Assembly (NCBI GenBank): GCA_937967875.1
Contig: CALBTQ010000452.1
Coordinates: 1-7,916 of the forward strand
DNA length: 7,916 nucleotides
From: an uncultured Pseudomonadota bacterium
Lineage (GTDB): Bacteria; Lernaellota; Lernaellaia; Lernaellales; Lernaellaceae
Direction of reading: 5' to 3'
The position numbers and the translations under genes are program-made. The notes beneath the pieces are model-generated. The model was not told the origin of the DNA, did no database searches, and worked only from the letters and a program-made list of their open reading frames with translations. Of the stretch, positions 5,820-7,916 are shown one piece after another; position 1 is the first letter of the stretch; each line of letters starts with the position of its first letter.

Positions 5820-6218
5820 ATGACCTTCACCAAACTCGTGCCCTTCATCGCCACCGACAAGGTGGAGCACTCCAAGGCGTTTTACACCACGCACTTCGGC
5901 TTTCGCGTGATCTTCGATTGCGGCTGGTACGTCACTCTGCAAAGTCCGGACGGACGCGTGGAACTGGCCTTCATGGATCCGCGCGAAAAAGCGCAGCCCA
6001 TGTTCGCCGGTCACGGCCTGAACTACGCGCTGGAGGTCGACGACATCGACGCCCTCTACGCCGCGCTGGACAAAACCGCGGTCACCGTGACCCAGGACCT
6101 GCGCGACAATCCGTGGGGCGATCGCAGCTTCGCCGTGCTCGATCCAAACGGCATCCGGTTGTATTTCTACAAGGACATCGAGCCGGCCGACGAATACAAG
6201 AGCGCCATCAAGCGGTAA
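5820..6218 (+). CDS. VOC superfamily (glyoxalase/bleomycin-resistance fold) protein
   Basis: The 132-residue product is a single-chain protein of two beta-alpha-beta-beta-beta modules, the normal length for the family. Module one is KLVPFIATDKVEHSKAFY, then FGFRV and VELAFMDP. Module two is HGLNYALEVDDIDALYAAL, then FAVLDPNGIRLYFYKD. The DPNG turn and the paired strands are typical. The last metal-ligand glutamate of glyoxalase-type members (as in DPDGNLIEL) appears to be Tyr here (RLYFY), so metal-dependent glyoxalase activity is doubtful; ligand binding of the bleomycin-resistance type is possible. The start has GGAG at 5809-5812 with 7-nt spacing. It lies 73 nt after the radical SAM gene on the same strand and converges with hydE with only 3 nt between stops. 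Whether it belongs functionally to the upstream operon is unclear. Confidence 0.85.
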   Translation: MTFTKLVPFIATDKVEHSKAFYTTHFGFRVIFDCGWYVTLQSPDGRVELAFMDPREKAQPMFAGHGLNYALEVDDIDALYAALDKTAVTVTQDLRDNPWGDRSFAVLDPNGIRLYFYKDIEPADEYKSAIKR

Positions 6219-6221
6219 AAT

Positions 6222-7265
6222 TCAGCGGTCGCCGCGACCCGTGCCGACCCGCCGCCCGAGCGCGGCCAGTTGGGCGTGCACCTTGCGGTTGGTTTCCTCG
6301 GCCGTCTCGTGCTTGGCGGCCTTGTTCGGATAAATCTCGTACAGCTCGCGGTACTTGGGCGGCGTGAGGTTGGGCATGATCACGTTCGCGCCGCGCTCCA
6401 ACCCGTGCACGCGGCCGTGCGCGGCGTCGATCGTCGCCAGCGCCGTCGTGCTGGGAATATGCGCCTGCGGGCAGACAATCCGCACCAGCGCGACGACCTT
6501 CGTGGCGGTCAGTTCATCGCTGGGCGCCTGATCGGCCGGATCGATCTCCGGTTGAAATTCGCCCCGCCCCAACGGCGTTTCCGGATGCGCCAGGAACGGT
6601 CCGACGCCCACCATGTCCATGTCGAACTCGCGCAGTATCTCCACGTCGCGCGCTAATGTGGCGAAGGTCTGGCCGGGAATGCCGATCATTACGCCGCTGC
6701 CGGTTTGGTAGCCCAACTCCTTGAGGCGACGCAAGATGTCCATCCGGTTGCGCATCTGGTTGGGCAGGGGCGGGTGGATCTTCTCGTACAGCGCATCGTC
6801 CGAGGTCTCGAAACGCAGCAGGTAGCGGTCCGCGCCGGCCTCGCGCCATTCGACCAGATCCTCGTCGGGTCGCTCGCCCAGGCTGAGGGTGATCGCCAGC
6901 GGCGTTTCATTTTTGATGCGGCGGATGATCGCGGTCAGCCATTCGCGCCGGATGCCGTAATCCTCGCCCGCCTGCATGACCACGGTGCCGTAGCCGTATT
7001 CCACCGCCAGGCGTGCGCAGGCGATGATTTCCTCTTCGTTCATCCGGTAGCGCGTGATCGTGCCGTTGCCCGCGCGAATGCCGCAATACAGGCACGAGCG
7101 CACGCAGATGTTGGAAAGCTCGATCAGGCCGCGCAGGTGCACCTGGTCGCCGACATTCTCGCGCCGCACGCGATCGGCGACGGTCCACAGCTCGCTCAGC
7201 CGTGCCGGATCGGTTTCGCGCAGCCACGTTTCGATTTCGTTTCGCGGGATGTTTCTATCGAGCAT
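6222..7265 (-). CDS. hydE: [FeFe]-hydrogenase maturase HydE (radical SAM)
   Basis: HydE is a radical SAM enzyme that, with HydG and HydF, builds the diiron subcluster of [FeFe] hydrogenase; it acts in the synthesis of the dithiomethylamine-bridged diiron unit. The 347-residue product has the usual length of about 350. The cluster cysteines are Cys54, Cys58 and Cys61 in LSNICVRSCLYCGIR, followed by RYRMNEEEI, VVMQAGEDYG and ITLSLGER. Later blocks are LLRFETSDDALYEKIHP, GSGVMIGIPGQT, IPSTTALATIDAAHGR and GANVIMPNLTPPKYRELYEIYPNK, all characteristic of HydE rather than the related BioB or PylB. The start at 7265 was preferred over an upstream in-frame ATG at 7325 because homologous sequence begins there. 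It overlaps the end of hydF by 11 nt without a clear ribosome site, which suggests translational coupling. No terminator is evident before the convergent VOC gene. Confidence 0.95.
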   Translation of the reverse strand: MLDRNIPRNEIETWLRETDPARLSELWTVADRVRRENVGDQVHLRGLIELSNICVRSCLYCGIRAGNGTITRYRMNEEEIIACARLAVEYGYGTVVMQAGEDYGIRREWLTAIIRRIKNETPLAITLSLGERPDEDLVEWREAGADRYLLRFETSDDALYEKIHPPLPNQMRNRMDILRRLKELGYQTGSGVMIGIPGQTFATLARDVEILREFDMDMVGVGPFLAHPETPLGRGEFQPEIDPADQAPSDELTATKVVALVRIVCPQAHIPSTTALATIDAAHGRVHGLERGANVIMPNLTPPKYRELYEIYPNKAAKHETAEETNRKVHAQLAALGRRVGTGRGDR

Positions 7266-7916
7266 CGCGCCGTCCGACCAGCGATTGATAGACCTCCAGC
7301 GCGGCGGGGAACGGCGCCAGCGCACGTTCGAAAATGCCCAGGCTGTAGGCGATCACCAGCCCGTAATTGGTGATCGGCACGCCCGCGCGTTTGCAATGCA
7401 GCAAGCGCGAGAGCATCGCGCGGCGGTTCCACATGCACGCGCCGCAGTGGATGACCAGCTTGTACTCGGCCAGGTCCTCGGGGAAGTCATGCCCCTGCAC
7501 CGTGGTGAATTCGAGCTTGCCGCCCACATACTGCGTCAGCCAGCGCGGGATCTTCACCCGGCCGATATCCTCGCCGATCGGATGATGCGAGCACGCCTCG
7601 GCGATCAGCACGCGATCGCCCGGGCGCAGGTTGTCGACCGCCAGCGCGCCTTCGGTCTGGGTGAGCAAATCGCCCTTGAAGCGCGAGAAGAGAATCGAAA
7701 AGCTGGTCATCGGAATCTCGCGCGGCGTGTCGGCCGCGACCTTCAAAAAGGCCTGCGAATCGGTGACGACCAATTTCGGCGGCGTGTTCAGCCGCTCCAG
7801 CGCGGCGCGCAGCTCGCGTTCCTTGACCACCAGCGCGAAGGCGTCGGCGTCCAGCAGATCGCGGATCGACTGCACCTGCGGCAGGATCAGCCGGCCCTTG
7901 GGAGCCTCCTTGTCGA
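7255..7916 (-). CDS. hydF: [FeFe]-hydrogenase maturation GTPase HydF, C-terminal part (5' end beyond window)
   Basis: HydF is the GTPase scaffold that receives the diiron unit made by HydE and HydG and delivers it to the hydrogenase. The window holds the last 219 residues of a protein usually about 400 long; the N-terminal GTP-binding domain lies beyond the right edge. The fragment begins DKEAPKGRLILPQVQ, the conserved link after the GTPase domain, so the apparent GTG start at 7875 is internal. The dimerisation region follows. The Fe-S-binding domain has C108-S-H110 in EACSHHP and H156-C157-G-A-C160, matching the family pattern CxH...HCxxC (fragment numbering). The segment CKRAGVPITNYGL is also conserved. 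It ends with TAG at 7257-7255, inside the start of hydE, so the two genes form one operon in the order hydF-hydE. Confidence 0.95.
   Translation of the reverse strand, partial: DKEAPKGRLILPQVQSIRDLLDADAFALVVKERELRAALERLNTPPKLVVTDSQAFLKVAADTPREIPMTSFSILFSRFKGDLLTQTEGALAVDNLRPGDRVLIAEACSHHPIGEDIGRVKIPRWLTQYVGGKLEFTTVQGHDFPEDLAEYKLVIHCGACMWNRRAMLSRLLHCKRAGVPITNYGLVIAYSLGIFERALAPFPAALEVYQSLVGRRDAR

Noticed and set aside
4885..5823. Arg-rich 312-codon open frame within the radical SAM gene on the same strand
   Set aside because: The extreme Arg/Ala composition is typical of an out-of-frame reading of a GC-rich gene.
6705..7373. Plus-strand open frame opposite hydE
   Set aside because: It is antisense to well-conserved HydE sequence, with no recognisable product.
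1..7916. CRISPR array, tRNA/rRNA genes, insertion sequences
   Set aside because: I found no regularly spaced repeats, cloverleaf-like segments, transposase motifs or terminal inverted repeats with target duplications.

Overview
This window comes from a GC-rich chromosome (about 60% by eye) of a bacterium with a Gram-negative type envelope. Two genes encode lipoproteins with clean lipoboxes, one is an outer-membrane-type lipocalin, and a third encodes a Sec-exported coiled-coil protein. The [FeFe]-hydrogenase maturation genes hydF and hydE point to an anaerobic or fermentative lifestyle, and a consensus sigma-54 promoter fits deltaproteobacteria and related lineages. I cannot name the taxon from the sequence. 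I see no mobile element, tRNA, rRNA or CRISPR array.

Layout. (1) Positions 1-516, minus strand: the N-terminal part of an exported, helix-rich protein that runs off the left edge. (2) Positions 520-1049: a relatively AT-rich regulatory region between divergent genes, with a perfect sigma-54 -24/-12 element, a possible sigma-70 promoter and a repeat cluster at an enhancer-like distance. (3) Positions 1050-2012, plus strand: a lipoprotein with two similar beta-rich halves, followed by a GC-rich hairpin. (4) Positions 2348-3145, plus strand: a Blc-type lipocalin lipoprotein with an unusually long N-region and an acidic linker. It has its own sigma-70 promoter and a good intrinsic terminator. (5) Positions 3283-5746, plus strand: a tight three-gene operon of an isochorismatase-like cysteine hydrolase, a thioredoxin-reductase-like flavoprotein without the CxxC pair, and a short RlmN-like radical SAM protein. 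(6) Positions 5820-6218, plus strand: a single-domain VOC (glyoxalase-fold) protein. (7) Positions 6222-7916, minus strand: hydE and the 3' part of hydF, overlapping by 11 nt and converging on the VOC gene with a 3-nt gap.

How they work together. HydF and HydE serve assembly of the hydrogenase H-cluster; hydG and the hydrogenase genes are not in view. The two lipoproteins are envelope proteins transcribed separately. The most intriguing part is the 3283-5746 operon. Its genes are spaced for translational coupling, so they should act in one process, but I recognise no described pathway with this combination. Its radical SAM protein keeps the RlmN/Cfr methyl-carrying cysteine (Cys289) but has Asn47 where RlmN/Cfr has the second essential cysteine, so it is probably not an ordinary rRNA methylase.
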